Source: Micavibrio sp.
Lineage (GTDB): Bacteria > Pseudomonadota > Alphaproteobacteria > Micavibrionales > Micavibrionaceae
Reading direction: 5' to 3'
NCBI GenBank assembly: GCA_002708415.1
Contig: PANS01000015.1
Coordinates: 1 to 35,797, forward strand
Length of the DNA stretch: 35,797 nucleotides
Under the pieces are notes generated by a model. It worked only from the letters and a program-made list of their open reading frames with translations, had not been told where the DNA came from and searched no databases. A program made the position numbers and the translations under genes. Positions 24,578 through 33,065 of the stretch are shown piece after piece; positions within the stretch are counted from its first letter, which is position 1; each line of letters begins with the position of its first letter.

Positions 24578-25042
24578 TTACTGCATCATGAACTGTGGAT
24601 TCAGCATATCATACGAACCCGTTACAGATGTTGGAAAAGCATCTGCTGTATAGTACTGTTTTTCACCCGTAACCTCATCAACAATAAAGAAGCGGCAATG
24701 CCCCAACGCATCCTCAGAAGCGGCATCATAACCTCCAACAGATAAAACAGAGCGGCGAAAAGATTCAAAAACAACAGAACCTTGGATCGAAGAATATTCA
24801 TGCCCGACAACCAAATCTGTATCATTATCATATAAAAAAGGCGTACCCTTTTCAGGCACAGCGCAAGTGATGCCTGGATTATACTCGCGAACTGACGTAT
24901 CTGCTGTAAAACTAACCCCAATAAAGGCTAATAATGCAACCTTTCGCAACGTTCCTTTGCCAGGATTAAACGCATCCATCAGATCAATCAGCTTACTACC
25001 TGATCCATAATAAGCCGTATTTTTATTGATTAAATATGTCAT
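24578..25042 (-). CDS. Hypothetical membrane-anchored protein
   Basis: The 154 residues have one weak hydrophobic segment at about 35-46 (VALLAFIGVSFT) preceded by basic residues (GKGTLRK), then a soluble part with two cysteines (ITCAVPEKG and GHCRFFIVDEVTGEKQYYTADAF). It looks anchored with the C-terminal part outside. No family recognised. The ATG is at 25042 with no good ribosome site. It lies 75 bases after the other hypothetical gene of this pair, with a terminator-like hairpin between; the two proteins share a loose Cys-x(n)-VDxxTGE-x(n)-TxD pattern. Confidence 0.6.
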   Translation of the reverse strand: MTYLINKNTAYYGSGSKLIDLMDAFNPGKGTLRKVALLAFIGVSFTADTSVREYNPGITCAVPEKGTPFLYDNDTDLVVGHEYSSIQGSVVFESFRRSVLSVGGYDAASEDALGHCRFFIVDEVTGEKQYYTADAFPTSVTGSYDMLNPQFMMQ

Positions 25043-25055
25043 ATTTACCCAAAGA

Positions 25056-25088
25056 GAAAAACGCCAACCCTATGACCAGCGCTTTTTT
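25056..25088 (-). terminator. Probable terminator of the 25118-25669 gene
   Basis: On the minus strand AAAAAAGCGCTGG is followed by a loop and TTGGCGTTTTT, with a core CGC/GCG stem extended by wobbles and A-T pairs, then a T-rich tail. It would separate the two hypothetical genes. Confidence 0.45.
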
Positions 25089-25117
25089 GTTAAATCTAAA
25101 TAATAAAAAAGGATATT

Positions 25118-25669
25118 TTAGAACGCAATGATACCTAATTTATAAGCAGTAACAGCTTGCTGGCCCTCAGGTGTCCTTATTTTACACAAACCCGCACTAT
25201 TTTCCCGCGGATTAGTCTGCTCAATAAATGTTGATGAGATACTCGCTATACGTTCATCATCAGTATTAAAGACCGCAGATTCACCAGTCTCTAGATCAAC
25301 AGTGCAATAATGCGCATCTGAATATGGCAAAGCCGTCAAACGACCAATAACTGCATTAAAACGATCATTCAACCCTTCGGTTAAAAAATCAACGGGATCC
25401 GCATTCACGTACTGACCATACTGAACCATGCAAGCAAATGTGTCAGCATTACTTTCACAGTTATTAAGATCGTCTTGATCTGAATTATAGAATCCTGCTC
25501 CTACTGCTAAAGTACCACCGATACCAACGGCTGTCACAATAGCGGCGCCTGCCACTGTCTGAAACGCTTTTTTTCTAACCCAAGCGCCAACAATAGCCTT
25601 ATCGTGCTTATGCGCATCATCTGCTGTCATATAAACACCATCACGTTTTTCTAAATTATCCACACTCAT
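25118..25669 (-). CDS. Hypothetical membrane-anchored protein
   Basis: The 183-residue protein has a polar, charged N-terminus (about 1-35), a hydrophobic, Gly/Ala-rich segment (about 37-60, FQTVAGAAIVTAVGIGGTLAVGAG) and a soluble part with four cysteines, ending in a hydrophobic IIAF. A GTG at 25678 would extend it by three codons, but GAGGAG lies eight bases before ATG 25669, so that start is chosen. A good promoter lies upstream (25700-25728). No family recognised. Membrane-anchored with an outside domain is the likely topology. Confidence 0.65.
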   Translation of the reverse strand: MSVDNLEKRDGVYMTADDAHKHDKAIVGAWVRKKAFQTVAGAAIVTAVGIGGTLAVGAGFYNSDQDDLNNCESNADTFACMVQYGQYVNADPVDFLTEGLNDRFNAVIGRLTALPYSDAHYCTVDLETGESAVFNTDDERIASISSTFIEQTNPRENSAGLCKIRTPEGQQAVTAYKLGIIAF

Positions 25670-25699
25670 TACACACACTCCTCTTAAAATTGAAAGTGA

Positions 25700-25728
25700 A
25701 TAGTATATATTTACATAATAAAAGTCAA
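25700..25728 (-). promoter_or_regulatory. Sigma-70-type promoter of the 25118-25669 gene
   Basis: On the minus strand TTGACT (25728-25723), a 17-base spacer and TACTAT (25705-25700); TATACT two bases earlier is an alternative -10. It lies about 30 bases before the start codon and is one of the clearest promoters in the window. Confidence 0.6.
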
Positions 25729-25926
25729 GCTTTTAATTTCTAGGATTAAATGCCTATTTATGTTATATATATTCCTATGGTTATCACGAAAAACACGAAA
25801 AAAGAAACGCGCCCACCACATTTTTTGACAAACAAACTGGGTTGGGTAATTCAACCTTTAAAATCAACTGGTTACGGCGCATATTTTTCCTTGAACTCAT
25901 CCTTCCTTTACGTTTAAATCCATTCC

Positions 25927-27366
25927 ATGAGCCCTAAAGATATGAACAACGCCCCTGAAAATAATAAGCCACGCACCCTTTTCCAAAAAATTTGGGATGA
26001 TCACGTCATTCATACCGATGATAATGGCACCTCGCTTATTTATATAGATCGTCATTTGGTGCATGAAGTCACCTCTCCGCAAGCTTTTGAAGGCTTGCGC
26101 GGCGCTAACCGCTCTGTTGCACGGCCAAAGGCAACGCTCGCCGTGGCCGACCACAATGTACCAACAACGGATCGCTCCAAAGGCATTAGCGAGCCTGAAA
26201 GCCGCCTTCAGGTTGAAACGCTCTCTAAAAACTGCGCCGAATTTGGCGTTCAACTGTTCGATATGGCGGATAAACGCCAAGGGATCGTGCATATTATTGG
26301 ACCAGAGCAAGGCTTTACCCAACCCGGCACAACGATTGTCTGCGGCGATAGCCACACCTCCACACATGGTGCATTTGGCGCGCTGGCCTTTGGCATTGGT
26401 ACAAGTGAGGTTGAACACGTTCTCGCGACACAAACCCTGATCCAAAAGCCCGCCAAATCAATGCGCATTACTGTTAATGGCACTCTCCAAGACGGTGTCA
26501 CAGCCAAAGACATGATTTTGGCTATTATTGGTGAAATTGGAACGGCGGGCGGTACAGGCTATGTTCTCGAATTTTCTGGTGATGCTGTACAGAGCCTTTC
26601 CATGGAAGGGCGCATGACCATGTGCAACATGTCGATTGAAGCTGGCGCGCGCGCTGGTCTCATCGCGCCAGATCAAACAACCTTTGATTATCTGAAAGGC
26701 CGCCCCATGTCTCCGACGGGCGAAGAATGGGATAAGGCCGTTGCTTACTGGGCAACACTGGCTGGTGATGCTGACGCAACGTACGATAAAGAAGTCGTGC
26801 TTGAAGCCAAAGACATCGCGCCAACCGTAACGTGGGGCACAACCCCCGAAGACGTTTTGCCCATTACCGCAAGCGTCCCTGCCCCATCGGATTTTGACGA
26901 TGAAGCCAAACAAAAATCCGTTGAACGCATGCTTGATTATATGGGCTTAGTGGCGGGCACGCCTTTAGAAGAGATTACAGTCGATAAAATTTTTATCGGC
27001 TCTTGCACCAATGGCCGTATCGAAGATTTGCGCGCCGTTGCCGCCGTTGCCAAAGGAAAGAAAGTCGCCGATAATATAAAACTTGCTATGGTTGTTCCGG
27101 GCTCAGGATTGGTCAAAGAACAGGCCGAAGCCGAAGGAATCGCCGACATCTTGATCGAGGCCGGCTTTGACTGGCGTGAACCGGGCTGTTCAATGTGCCT
27201 TGCCATGAACGCCGATAAGCTTGAATCGGGCGAGCGCTGCGCCTCAACCTCAAATCGTAACTTTGAAGGCCGTCAAGGGCGTGGTGGTCGTACACACTTG
27301 ATGTCCCCCGCTATGGCCGCCGCCGCGGCAATTAAAGGAAAGCTGTCCGATATAAGAAATTTGTAA
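25927..27366 (+). CDS. leuC: 3-isopropylmalate dehydratase large subunit
   Basis: LeuC with LeuD isomerises 2- to 3-isopropylmalate in leucine synthesis. The 479-residue aconitase-type protein has the three 4Fe-4S ligands C360 (IGSCTNGR), C421 and C424 (GCSMCLAMN), and also [32 protein letters not shown] and [19 protein letters not shown] spread through its length. The start may be ATG 25927 or ATG 25942; neither has a clear ribosome site, and conserved sequence begins around residue 15. A perfect TTGACA at 25825-25830 could be a -35 element with a poor -10. leuD is 1.8 kb downstream, separated by two unrelated genes. Confidence 0.96.
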   Translation: MSPKDMNNAPENNKPRTLFQKIWDDHVIHTDDNGTSLIYIDRHLVHEVTSPQAFEGLRGANRSVARPKATLAVADHNVPTTDRSKGISEPESRLQVETLSKNCAEFGVQLFDMADKRQGIVHIIGPEQGFTQPGTTIVCGDSHTSTHGAFGALAFGIGTSEVEHVLATQTLIQKPAKSMRITVNGTLQDGVTAKDMILAIIGEIGTAGGTGYVLEFSGDAVQSLSMEGRMTMCNMSIEAGARAGLIAPDQTTFDYLKGRPMSPTGEEWDKAVAYWATLAGDADATYDKEVVLEAKDIAPTVTWGTTPEDVLPITASVPAPSDFDDEAKQKSVERMLDYMGLVAGTPLEEITVDKIFIGSCTNGRIEDLRAVAAVAKGKKVADNIKLAMVVPGSGLVKEQAEAEGIADILIEAGFDWREPGCSMCLAMNADKLESGERCASTSNRNFEGRQGRGGRTHLMSPAMAAAAAIKGKLSDIRNL

Positions 27367-27435
27367 AAAATATGTATTTTTATTGTTTAAAATCAGTAGA
27401 TTATAATTTTATTTAACATAATATTAAGTTTTTTG

Positions 27436-27464
27436 TTGACGTTATGTTAAACGTATGAGATAGT
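27436..27464 (+). promoter_or_regulatory. Candidate promoter of the lipoprotein gene
   Basis: TTGACG (27436-27441), 17-base spacer, GATAGT (27459-27464). It lies in the AT-rich 153-base gap after leuC. Confidence 0.45.
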
Positions 27465-27519
27465 GCTGCCACGATTAACAGATAACTATTATTTTAACGG
27501 CAAATAAAGGAATAGAAAA

Positions 27520-28080
27520 ATGATCAGTCTTAAAAGAGCACTTAAAGTTGCAGTAATACCAACAGTAGGAGTATTAGCGGCATGTACGGCAACAAACCAA
27601 GGTGTCAACACACCGCCACCTGCACCAACAACAGCAGCACTTAATACAACAGCAGCATTATCTGAAGAAATAAATATCAACAGAAATGACTTACAACCTC
27701 ACGGCGGCATATGTGTTGATATTAGTATAAGTCAAGCATTTACACTTGCAGAAGCACGCGGTTTTGCTGATTCTGTTGGCGCAGCGATGGCGAATGAAAT
27801 CACAACACCTACTCGTACACAGCCTGGTAGAACTGATAATCAAATAGATGCTATCCGTGAAACAATATCTGCAATTCCAGAGATTTCTGCACAAAGTCGT
27901 ATTTATGCTGGTGGCACTCAAGCTGATTGTGCACGACGCGGTTACTCTAGAGGTGATGATTTAGGAACAATGTTTGTTACAGGTGAAGCTGATGACATGT
28001 TTAACGGTAGAGGCACATGGGCAGAGAATGGCTTAAATAATACTTACCCTTTCACACCAGCACCAGCACCAGCTAACTAG
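27520..28080 (+). CDS. Hypothetical lipoprotein
   Basis: The 186 residues start with a basic n-region, a hydrophobic core and the lipobox VLAAC, giving lipidation at C22. A Pro/Thr/Ala-rich linker follows (about 23-48), then a soluble domain with two cysteines (GGICVDIS and ADCARRGYS) that may form a disulfide, and a short Pro-Ala tail. AAAGGAA precedes the ATG. There is no aromatic or Lys residue after the lipobox that predicts inner-membrane retention, so the outer membrane is likely. I recognise no family. It has its own promoter and terminator, so it is an independent unit between leuC and the HD protein. Confidence 0.75.
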   Translation: MISLKRALKVAVIPTVGVLAACTATNQGVNTPPPAPTTAALNTTAALSEEININRNDLQPHGGICVDISISQAFTLAEARGFADSVGAAMANEITTPTRTQPGRTDNQIDAIRETISAIPEISAQSRIYAGGTQADCARRGYSRGDDLGTMFVTGEADDMFNGRGTWAENGLNNTYPFTPAPAPAN

Positions 28081-28100
28081 TCTAAATATTATTAATTCAC

Positions 28101-28136
28101 AAAAACAGCTCCTTCAATTTTAAGGGGCTGTTTTTT
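28101..28136 (+). terminator. Intrinsic terminator of the lipoprotein gene
   Basis: AAAACAGCTCCTT (28102-28114) pairs with AAGGGGCTGTTTT (28122-28134, one G-T wobble), followed by TT. It begins 21 bases after the stop codon. Confidence 0.85.
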
Positions 28137-28152
28137 ATGTCTCCATCACATG

Positions 28153-28228
28153 GTCATTGCGAGCAAAGCGAAGCAATCTATTTGAAACTATATAGATTGC
28201 TTCGTCGGCATACATCCTTCGCAATGAC
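28153..28228 (+). repeat. Dispersed palindromic repeat, copy 3
   Basis: GTCATTGCGAG (28153-28163) and CGCAATGAC (28220-28228) are the outer arms; AAGCAATCTAT and ATAGATTGCTT form the inner arms. This is the most perfectly paired copy and could fold into a long hairpin. Confidence 0.88.
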
Positions 28229-28285
28229 ATAAAACAAAATAACTTGCGTCTCACATAGACTCTTGATAAACCCGTGCCAGAAAAA

Positions 28286-28294
28286 TGGTATAGT
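28286..28294 (+). promoter_or_regulatory. Candidate extended -10 promoter of the HD-domain gene
   Basis: TGGTATAGT matches an extended -10 (TG, one base, TATAGT at 28289-28294). No good -35 lies at 17 bases; TTGATA at 28263-28268 is 20 bases away. The gene starts 27 bases after the hexamer. Confidence 0.4.
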
Positions 28295-28321
28295 ACATAA
28301 GCAAGAAAGCGGCGCATAAAA

Positions 28322-29113
28322 ATGCCCTCCTCAACGAAACTAAAAGAAAAAGTCGAACAGCTTAAACAATCCATTGATCTCATCGCGCTTGATGCCGTGA
28401 TTGAAAGCTATGATTACGCAACAGACATCGTACTCACCTCTAATAACCATCTTATAGAAGAAAAACTCTGGAATCGTATTGAAAACTATGGCGAAGGCCT
28501 GTGCAATTATGGTCGCACTCTATCGCTTCACTTACGCCGTGTCTCTCTTGATGGTCGTGAGTTTCTTATGAATGAACTTGGTTTTAGCGCAAAAGCAGCC
28601 AATAATTTTCAAGTTGCAAATCTTTTTCATGATTTGGGAAAAACGCATGAAAGTTATGCGCGCGATATCTGGAATTTACCGCACCGTCCGACTGAAAAAG
28701 AGCGCACCGAAAAGCGTCTTCACACAGGATTTGGAACAGAAATATTTTTAGACGCTATTAAAGACTTGCCCAAGGAAGCGCAAGAACACCCTCACCTTGC
28801 GATTGTTGTCCCTGCCCTACAACTCTTTCACCATGAACGTGTCGATGGCAAAGGCTATGTTGGGCGTCAAGGCCATGAAATGGGTAAACTTATCAAAGCA
28901 CTTTGCATTGCAGACTGCAAAGACGGCGATCTTGTCCGTCGTGGGCATCACGTCACACAGCGAACAGAAAAAGAAGCATTGTTACGTATGAAGGGGTTGG
29001 ACGACTACGACACCAATTCAAAATATCACGGTGCGTTCGATGACATGCTCGATACCTATATTGCTTATCGCGAAGCACAAACCGGCGAAGAAATATTGCC
29101 TAAAACTGCGTAA
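28322..29113 (+). CDS. HD-GYP-like metal-dependent phosphohydrolase
   Basis: The 263 residues contain FHDLGK (102-107) and HHERVDGKGYV (170-180), the two main HD-GYP motifs; the final Pro of GYP is Val here. HTGFGTEIF between them provides the expected further His. HD-GYP proteins hydrolyse cyclic di-GMP or related nucleotides. There is no receiver, PAS or membrane domain, so it would be a stand-alone soluble enzyme. The N-terminal 90 residues have no recognised domain. It starts with ATG and no strong ribosome site. It lies between the lipoprotein gene and leuD. Confidence 0.8.
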   Translation: MPSSTKLKEKVEQLKQSIDLIALDAVIESYDYATDIVLTSNNHLIEEKLWNRIENYGEGLCNYGRTLSLHLRRVSLDGREFLMNELGFSAKAANNFQVANLFHDLGKTHESYARDIWNLPHRPTEKERTEKRLHTGFGTEIFLDAIKDLPKEAQEHPHLAIVVPALQLFHHERVDGKGYVGRQGHEMGKLIKALCIADCKDGDLVRRGHHVTQRTEKEALLRMKGLDDYDTNSKYHGAFDDMLDTYIAYREAQTGEEILPKTA

Positions 29114-29175
29114 AACGCTTAAATTAAGCCAAATCCCCCTTGAGTTTTAAAGGCTTTCCTGCTTTTCTGCTTTCC

Positions 29176-29787
29176 ATGGAAAAATTCACAATATTAAAAG
29201 GCATTGCCGCCCCCTTACGGATGATCAATATTGATACAGATATCATCATTCCAAAACAGTTTTTAAAGACAATTAAACGTACAGGCCTTGGTATTCATGC
29301 CTTCCATGACATTCGCTACAATGAAGATGGCAGTGAAAAAGAAGATTTTCCACTGAACCAAGAATCTTATCGCGGCGCGCCTATTCTCATCACAGGCGAA
29401 AACTTCGGCTGCGGCTCTTCGCGTGAACACGCTCCATGGGCGATCCTTGATATGGGCATCAAATGCATCATTGCCGAGAGCTTTGCCGATATTTTTTATA
29501 ATAACAGTTTTAAAAACGGTATTTTACCGATTGCGCTACCGAAAGAACAGGTCGAAGAACTTATGGCTTCAGCGGAAAAAGAACCGAGTGCTTTACTTGA
29601 AGTAGATTTGGAAAAACAAACCATAACACGCGGCAATAAAATCTCTTTTGACTTTGAAATTGATCCCGCTCGTAAACATAGCCTTCTTAACGGCCTTGAT
29701 GATATTGGCCTAACAGAAGAGAAAAAAGCGCACATTAAAAGCTTTGAAAGCAATGACAAAGAAAAACGCAGTTGGTTATACGCATAA
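29176..29787 (+). CDS. leuD: 3-isopropylmalate dehydratase small subunit
   Basis: The swivel subunit of isopropylmalate isomerase, 203 residues from ATG 29176. It opens [22 protein letters not shown] with [16 protein letters not shown], the standard LeuD start, and contains [22 protein letters not shown] 36 bases upstream would extend the frame but matches nothing in the family. There is no obvious ribosome-binding sequence before either start. The stop codon overlaps the ribosome site of leuB, ten bases before the leuB ATG. Confidence 0.95.
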   Translation: MEKFTILKGIAAPLRMINIDTDIIIPKQFLKTIKRTGLGIHAFHDIRYNEDGSEKEDFPLNQESYRGAPILITGENFGCGSSREHAPWAILDMGIKCIIAESFADIFYNNSFKNGILPIALPKEQVEELMASAEKEPSALLEVDLEKQTITRGNKISFDFEIDPARKHSLLNGLDDIGLTEEKKAHIKSFESNDKEKRSWLYA

Positions 29788-29797
29788 GGACTATAAA

Positions 29798-30889
29798 ATG
29801 ACTAAAGACTTCACGCTCACAATACTTCCGGGAGACGGAATTGGCCCAGAAGCCATGGCAGAGGTACGTAAAGTGATCGCGTGGCTGGAAGAAAACCGTG
29901 GCTTTAACTTTACGCTACATGAAGATGATATTGGCGGAACGGCCTATGATCGTTACGGTGTGCCACTGGCCGATGAAACACTTGAAAAATGTAAAACGTC
30001 TGATGCCGTTATTATGGGCTCTGTCGGCGGCCCTAAATGGGATGAAGTAGAGTATGATAAACGTCCAGAGGCTGGATTACTTCGTTTGCGTAAAGAAATG
30101 GGATTATTTGCCAATCTACGCCCTGCTCTCGTTTTTGATGCACTCATTGATGCTTCTACGCTTAAACCTGAGATTGTTAAAGGCCTTGATATCCTCATTG
30201 TACGTGAGCTCACAGGCGGCGTTTACTTTGGTGAACCGCGCGGGATCGAAGATCTTGGCAATGGTCAACGCCGCGGTGTTAATACTCAAGTCTATGAAAC
30301 ATATGAAATTGAACGTGTTGGCCGTGTTGCCTTTGATTTAGCGCGAAAGCGTAGTAATCATGTGACCTCCTGCGAAAAAGCCAATGTCATGGAAAGTGGC
30401 AAGCTCTGGCGCGAGGATATAACCGCATTGCATGCAAAAGAATCTTCCGATGTAACTTTAGAGCACATGTACGCCGATAATTGCGCGATGCAGCTTCTTC
30501 GTAATCCATCTCAATTTGATGTTATTGTTACAGACAATCTATTTGGCGATATCCTTTCTGACGCGGCGGCGATGCTCACAGGATCATTAGGTATGCTCCC
30601 TTCTGCCTCATTAGGCGATGCAGGAAAACCTGGGCTCTATGAGCCTGTACATGGCTCTGCCCCCGATATCGCGGGTCAAAGTAAAGCCAACCCACTAGCA
30701 ACGATTTTAAGCTTTGCGATGGCATTGCGCTATTCTCTGTCATGCGGCGTTGAGGCAACAGAAATTGAAGAGGCCGTACAGCGCGTATTAAACAGTGGTA
30801 CACGCACGCCAGATATTATGGCTGAAGGTTGTACAGAGGTTTCCACAAGTGCCATGGGTGATGCTTTAATCAGTGAATTAGGCGTTTAA
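29798..30889 (+). CDS. leuB: 3-isopropylmalate dehydrogenase
   Basis: LeuB oxidatively decarboxylates 3-isopropylmalate using NAD. From ATG 29798 (TAAGGA just before) it has 363 residues; the frame opens earlier, inside leuD, but the conserved [12 protein letters not shown] follows this ATG directly. Substrate and cofactor motifs are [41 protein letters not shown] and [12 protein letters not shown], then [20 protein letters not shown]. It is the last leu gene, followed by a palindromic repeat and a terminator. Confidence 0.97.
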   Translation: MTKDFTLTILPGDGIGPEAMAEVRKVIAWLEENRGFNFTLHEDDIGGTAYDRYGVPLADETLEKCKTSDAVIMGSVGGPKWDEVEYDKRPEAGLLRLRKEMGLFANLRPALVFDALIDASTLKPEIVKGLDILIVRELTGGVYFGEPRGIEDLGNGQRRGVNTQVYETYEIERVGRVAFDLARKRSNHVTSCEKANVMESGKLWREDITALHAKESSDVTLEHMYADNCAMQLLRNPSQFDVIVTDNLFGDILSDAAAMLTGSLGMLPSASLGDAGKPGLYEPVHGSAPDIAGQSKANPLATILSFAMALRYSLSCGVEATEIEEAVQRVLNSGTRTPDIMAEGCTEVSTSAMGDALISELGV

Positions 30890-30901
30890 GCGAGTGTATC
30901 C

Positions 30902-30970
30902 TCATTGCGAACGCAGTGAAGCAATCTAAAAATAGATTGCCACGTCAGCGTACGGCTTGCTCGCAATGAC
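30902..30970 (+). repeat. Dispersed palindromic repeat, copy 4
   Basis: TCATTGCGAACGCAGTGAAGCAATCT is split here as outer arm TCATTGCGAA and inner arm AAGCAATCT, answered by AGATTGCCACGTC and CTCGCAATGAC. It starts 13 bases after leuB and just before a terminator. Confidence 0.88.
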
Positions 30971-30982
30971 AGCTCCAACATT

Positions 30983-31012
30983 AAAAAAGGCCGCTTAGAA
31001 GCGGCCTTTAAA
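30983..31012. terminator. Bidirectional intrinsic terminator between leuB and the prepilin gene
   Basis: AAAGGCCGC (30986-30994), loop TTAGAA, GCGGCCTTT (31001-31009), with A and T runs outside. It can end leuB on the plus strand and the prepilin gene on the minus strand. Confidence 0.85.
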
Positions 31013-31032
31013 ATTCTTATGTGACTAAGTGA

Positions 31033-31770
31033 TTATCCTTGGACTTGCACAACAACAACACAAAGTCCATCATCTTGCTCATCATATGTACCACCAGCAG
31101 CAGCTACATCACAGTTTGTTCCAAAAGAACCGACACTCCCCTGTCTAGAACGACCATCATCAAGTTTACGATCGATTTGAGCAGCTTGTGAGCCAGGCAG
31201 AGCCCCGTTGGTTGGGCCAATAGCTCCAGCAGGTGCAGAAGTAACAACAAGGAAATGACCTGGGCGGAAGTTCGCTAAACCGCCGATACCGCCGCCATCA
31301 TCATCATAGCCTATGCGGATACCGCCACCAGCCTTAGATGCCGGAACGCCTTCTCCAAAGAACATATTACCATTAACTTGCACACCTTGGATCAAGTTAG
31401 CAGCCGATAAATGAAACCAAGCACGTGCATTTTCAGTAGTTGCAGGATGCGTCACTAACACACTATCATTGGTACCAATACGACCATTACCATTACCGTT
31501 TGTTGCACAGTTACCAGCACAGTTGTTAAGGCGTGTACCACCGTTACGCATATCGCCCGGTAACTGACCATATTTATCCTTAAAAGTCGTTACAGCCGCA
31601 TCCATACCTTTAAGCTGAGCAATTGTTGCTGTAACTTGCGCGTTTGCGATCAATTCCTGACCTTTTAGAATACCACCGATCAACAGACCGATAATCACCA
31701 TAACAACAGCCAATTCAACGAGCGTAAAACCCGCTTCTTGTCTGCTTTCTACTTGTGAAATTTGTTTCAT
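31033..31770 (-). CDS. Type IV prepilin-like protein
   Basis: The leader peptide ends with Gly and is followed by FTLVELAVVMVIIGLLIGGIL, the class III signal cleaved by prepilin peptidase; Glu5 of the mature form is present. The remaining part has an early YGQLPGD segment as in GspG/MSHA-type pseudopilins, a Gly/Asn-rich middle and two Cys pairs (NNCAGNCAT; TNCDVA...LCVVV). At 245 residues it is longer than most major pilins. Two adjacent ATGs exist; AAAGGAG is better spaced for the second (31770), which is chosen. It is downstream of a secretin-led operon on the same strand. Confidence 0.88.
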   Translation of the reverse strand: MKQISQVESRQEAGFTLVELAVVMVIIGLLIGGILKGQELIANAQVTATIAQLKGMDAAVTTFKDKYGQLPGDMRNGGTRLNNCAGNCATNGNGNGRIGTNDSVLVTHPATTENARAWFHLSAANLIQGVQVNGNMFFGEGVPASKAGGGIRIGYDDDGGGIGGLANFRPGHFLVVTSAPAGAIGPTNGALPGSQAAQIDRKLDDGRSRQGSVGSFGTNCDVAAAGGTYDEQDDGLCVVVVQVQG

Positions 31771-31819
31771 CATTTTCTCCTTTGAAATTAAAAACCTTAT
31801 TATTTAGTATTTAAACCTT

Positions 31820-31833
31820 AAACCGAGCGGTTT
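31820..31833. promoter_or_regulatory. Perfect inverted repeat before the prepilin gene
   Basis: AAACCG-AG-CGGTTT, 14 bases, lies between the candidate promoter and the ribosome site. It may be an operator or a short hairpin in the leader. Confidence 0.35.
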
Positions 31834-31860
31834 GATAGAAATCGTGAATACGACACAAGT

Positions 31861-31890
31861 AATATACACGAAGCTTACAAAAATGCCCAA
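31861..31890 (-). promoter_or_regulatory. Candidate promoter of the prepilin gene
   Basis: On the minus strand TTGGGC (31890-31885), 18-base spacer, TATATT (31866-31861). I see no sigma-54 GG-N10-GC site, which some pilin genes use. Confidence 0.35.
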
Positions 31891-31970
31891 CCCATAATTC
31901 AATAATATAGGAAAGTTCCATTTTTCTAATCATCAGTCAGACGTAATGATCAATCAAAAAAATAAAATGA

Positions 31971-33065
31971 CTACTTGCAAGCCTTTTTTGACCGGTACTC
32001 GCTTGGTGTAACCCCTGTTAAGTCTTTGAAATGTCTATTGAAAGTTGTTATTGAATTAAAACCCGCTTCTTCCGACACTATCGCCAGATCTACATCAGTC
32101 TCAACCAATAATTGTTTAGCGTCCTCAACTCTGTACGCGTTTAAGAGCTGCGGCACGCTTTTATTAAAGTGAATATTCACAATTTTGGACAAGGCTGATT
32201 CTGTAACTCCCAATTCTCGAGCCAAATCAGACCTTCCATAAGCTGGTTCTTGATATATTTTTTCTACAGCCAATAGGCGCTCTATCTTCAAGGCATCATC
32301 AAGTTCTTGATTTGATAAGACGGCATCACTTCCTGCGTTTTTAGGGCGAATAGCCACAGCTTGCGGGTAAATACGAAACAAGCTTGTTGCCGCAAGATAA
32401 ACAAACGCAAAACCAACAAATGTTCTTACAAATGAAGCATCCGATATTTCTACAAAATCGTACGCAACCGCGCTAAATATAGCTATTACAGAAACATTCA
32501 GTGTAATAATGGAAATTATCAGCCAAAAACGTTCATTTCCACGCTTTTGCTGCAATAATTTACCCAAAACATCTTTATTAAACCAAACTGTTAAAAGACT
32601 AAAGGCTGAAATAATAATACCTACAACGATTAACCAATCAAACATCTCTGAACAATTAACTACACTCTTACATTCTATGGATGTTCCAACCTTTAAGTAA
32701 GCCATTAAATAACCAATGGGCATTAGAAACATTAAAAGAAAATAGCGAGCACTCGGAACCTGAGTAATTTGAGCAATTTGAAGAACCAACAAGGTACTTA
32801 ATGGCGCGATCGAAAACCAGAAAAACCACTGCAAATGCGGATAATATTCTACCAATGGCGCCCAAGAGCTTTCCGACAAATCAAGCGCAAAAGCTATTCC
32901 CAAAAACAAAAAGAATAAAATCGGAATAGTTCCTCGAGAAATGCGCCCCGACCGAAAAGCTAAATAGGTAAGAATATAAACACATTGCGCGCAACCAAAG
33001 AGAGAAAGTATTTCCGGAACGGAAAAACTAACATCACCAGATAGTAATTCTTTTATTACTGACAT
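31971..33065 (-). CDS. Membrane-embedded AraC-family transcription regulator
   Basis: The 364 residues have about seven hydrophobic segments in the first 235 (around 16-38, 47-63, 77-97, 106-124, 142-161, 180-202 and 211-229), a linker, then a C-terminal AraC-type double helix-turn-helix (about 258-360). The HTH shows DLARELGVTESALSKIVN and the second helix pair VSEEAGFNSITTFNRHFKDLTGVTPSEYR, a canonical AraC end. Such proteins would sense a signal in or across the membrane and act on DNA nearby. The ATG overlaps the upstream gene by ten bases, so it belongs to the secretin operon. The prepilin gene next to it is the obvious candidate target. Confidence 0.85.
   Translation of the reverse strand: MSVIKELLSGDVSFSVPEILSLFGCAQCVYILTYLAFRSGRISRGTIPILFFLFLGIAFALDLSESSWAPLVEYYPHLQWFFWFSIAPLSTLLVLQIAQITQVPSARYFLLMFLMPIGYLMAYLKVGTSIECKSVVNCSEMFDWLIVVGIIISAFSLLTVWFNKDVLGKLLQQKRGNERFWLIISIITLNVSVIAIFSAVAYDFVEISDASFVRTFVGFAFVYLAATSLFRIYPQAVAIRPKNAGSDAVLSNQELDDALKIERLLAVEKIYQEPAYGRSDLARELGVTESALSKIVNIHFNKSVPQLLNAYRVEDAKQLLVETDVDLAIVSEEAGFNSITTFNRHFKDLTGVTPSEYRSKKACK

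Noticed and set aside
25777-25917. A 46-codon frame ending nine bases before leuC, possibly a leader peptide
   Set aside because: It has no ribosome site and no run of leucine codons as expected for leucine attenuation, and the frame is short enough to arise by chance. A TTGACA lies inside it.
25679-25926. Gap before leuC searched for tRNA or T-box-like structure
   Set aside because: No cloverleaf, T-loop (GTTCGA) or T-box sequence was found; only a possible -35 TTGACA and a weak GGTTG/CAACC stem are seen.
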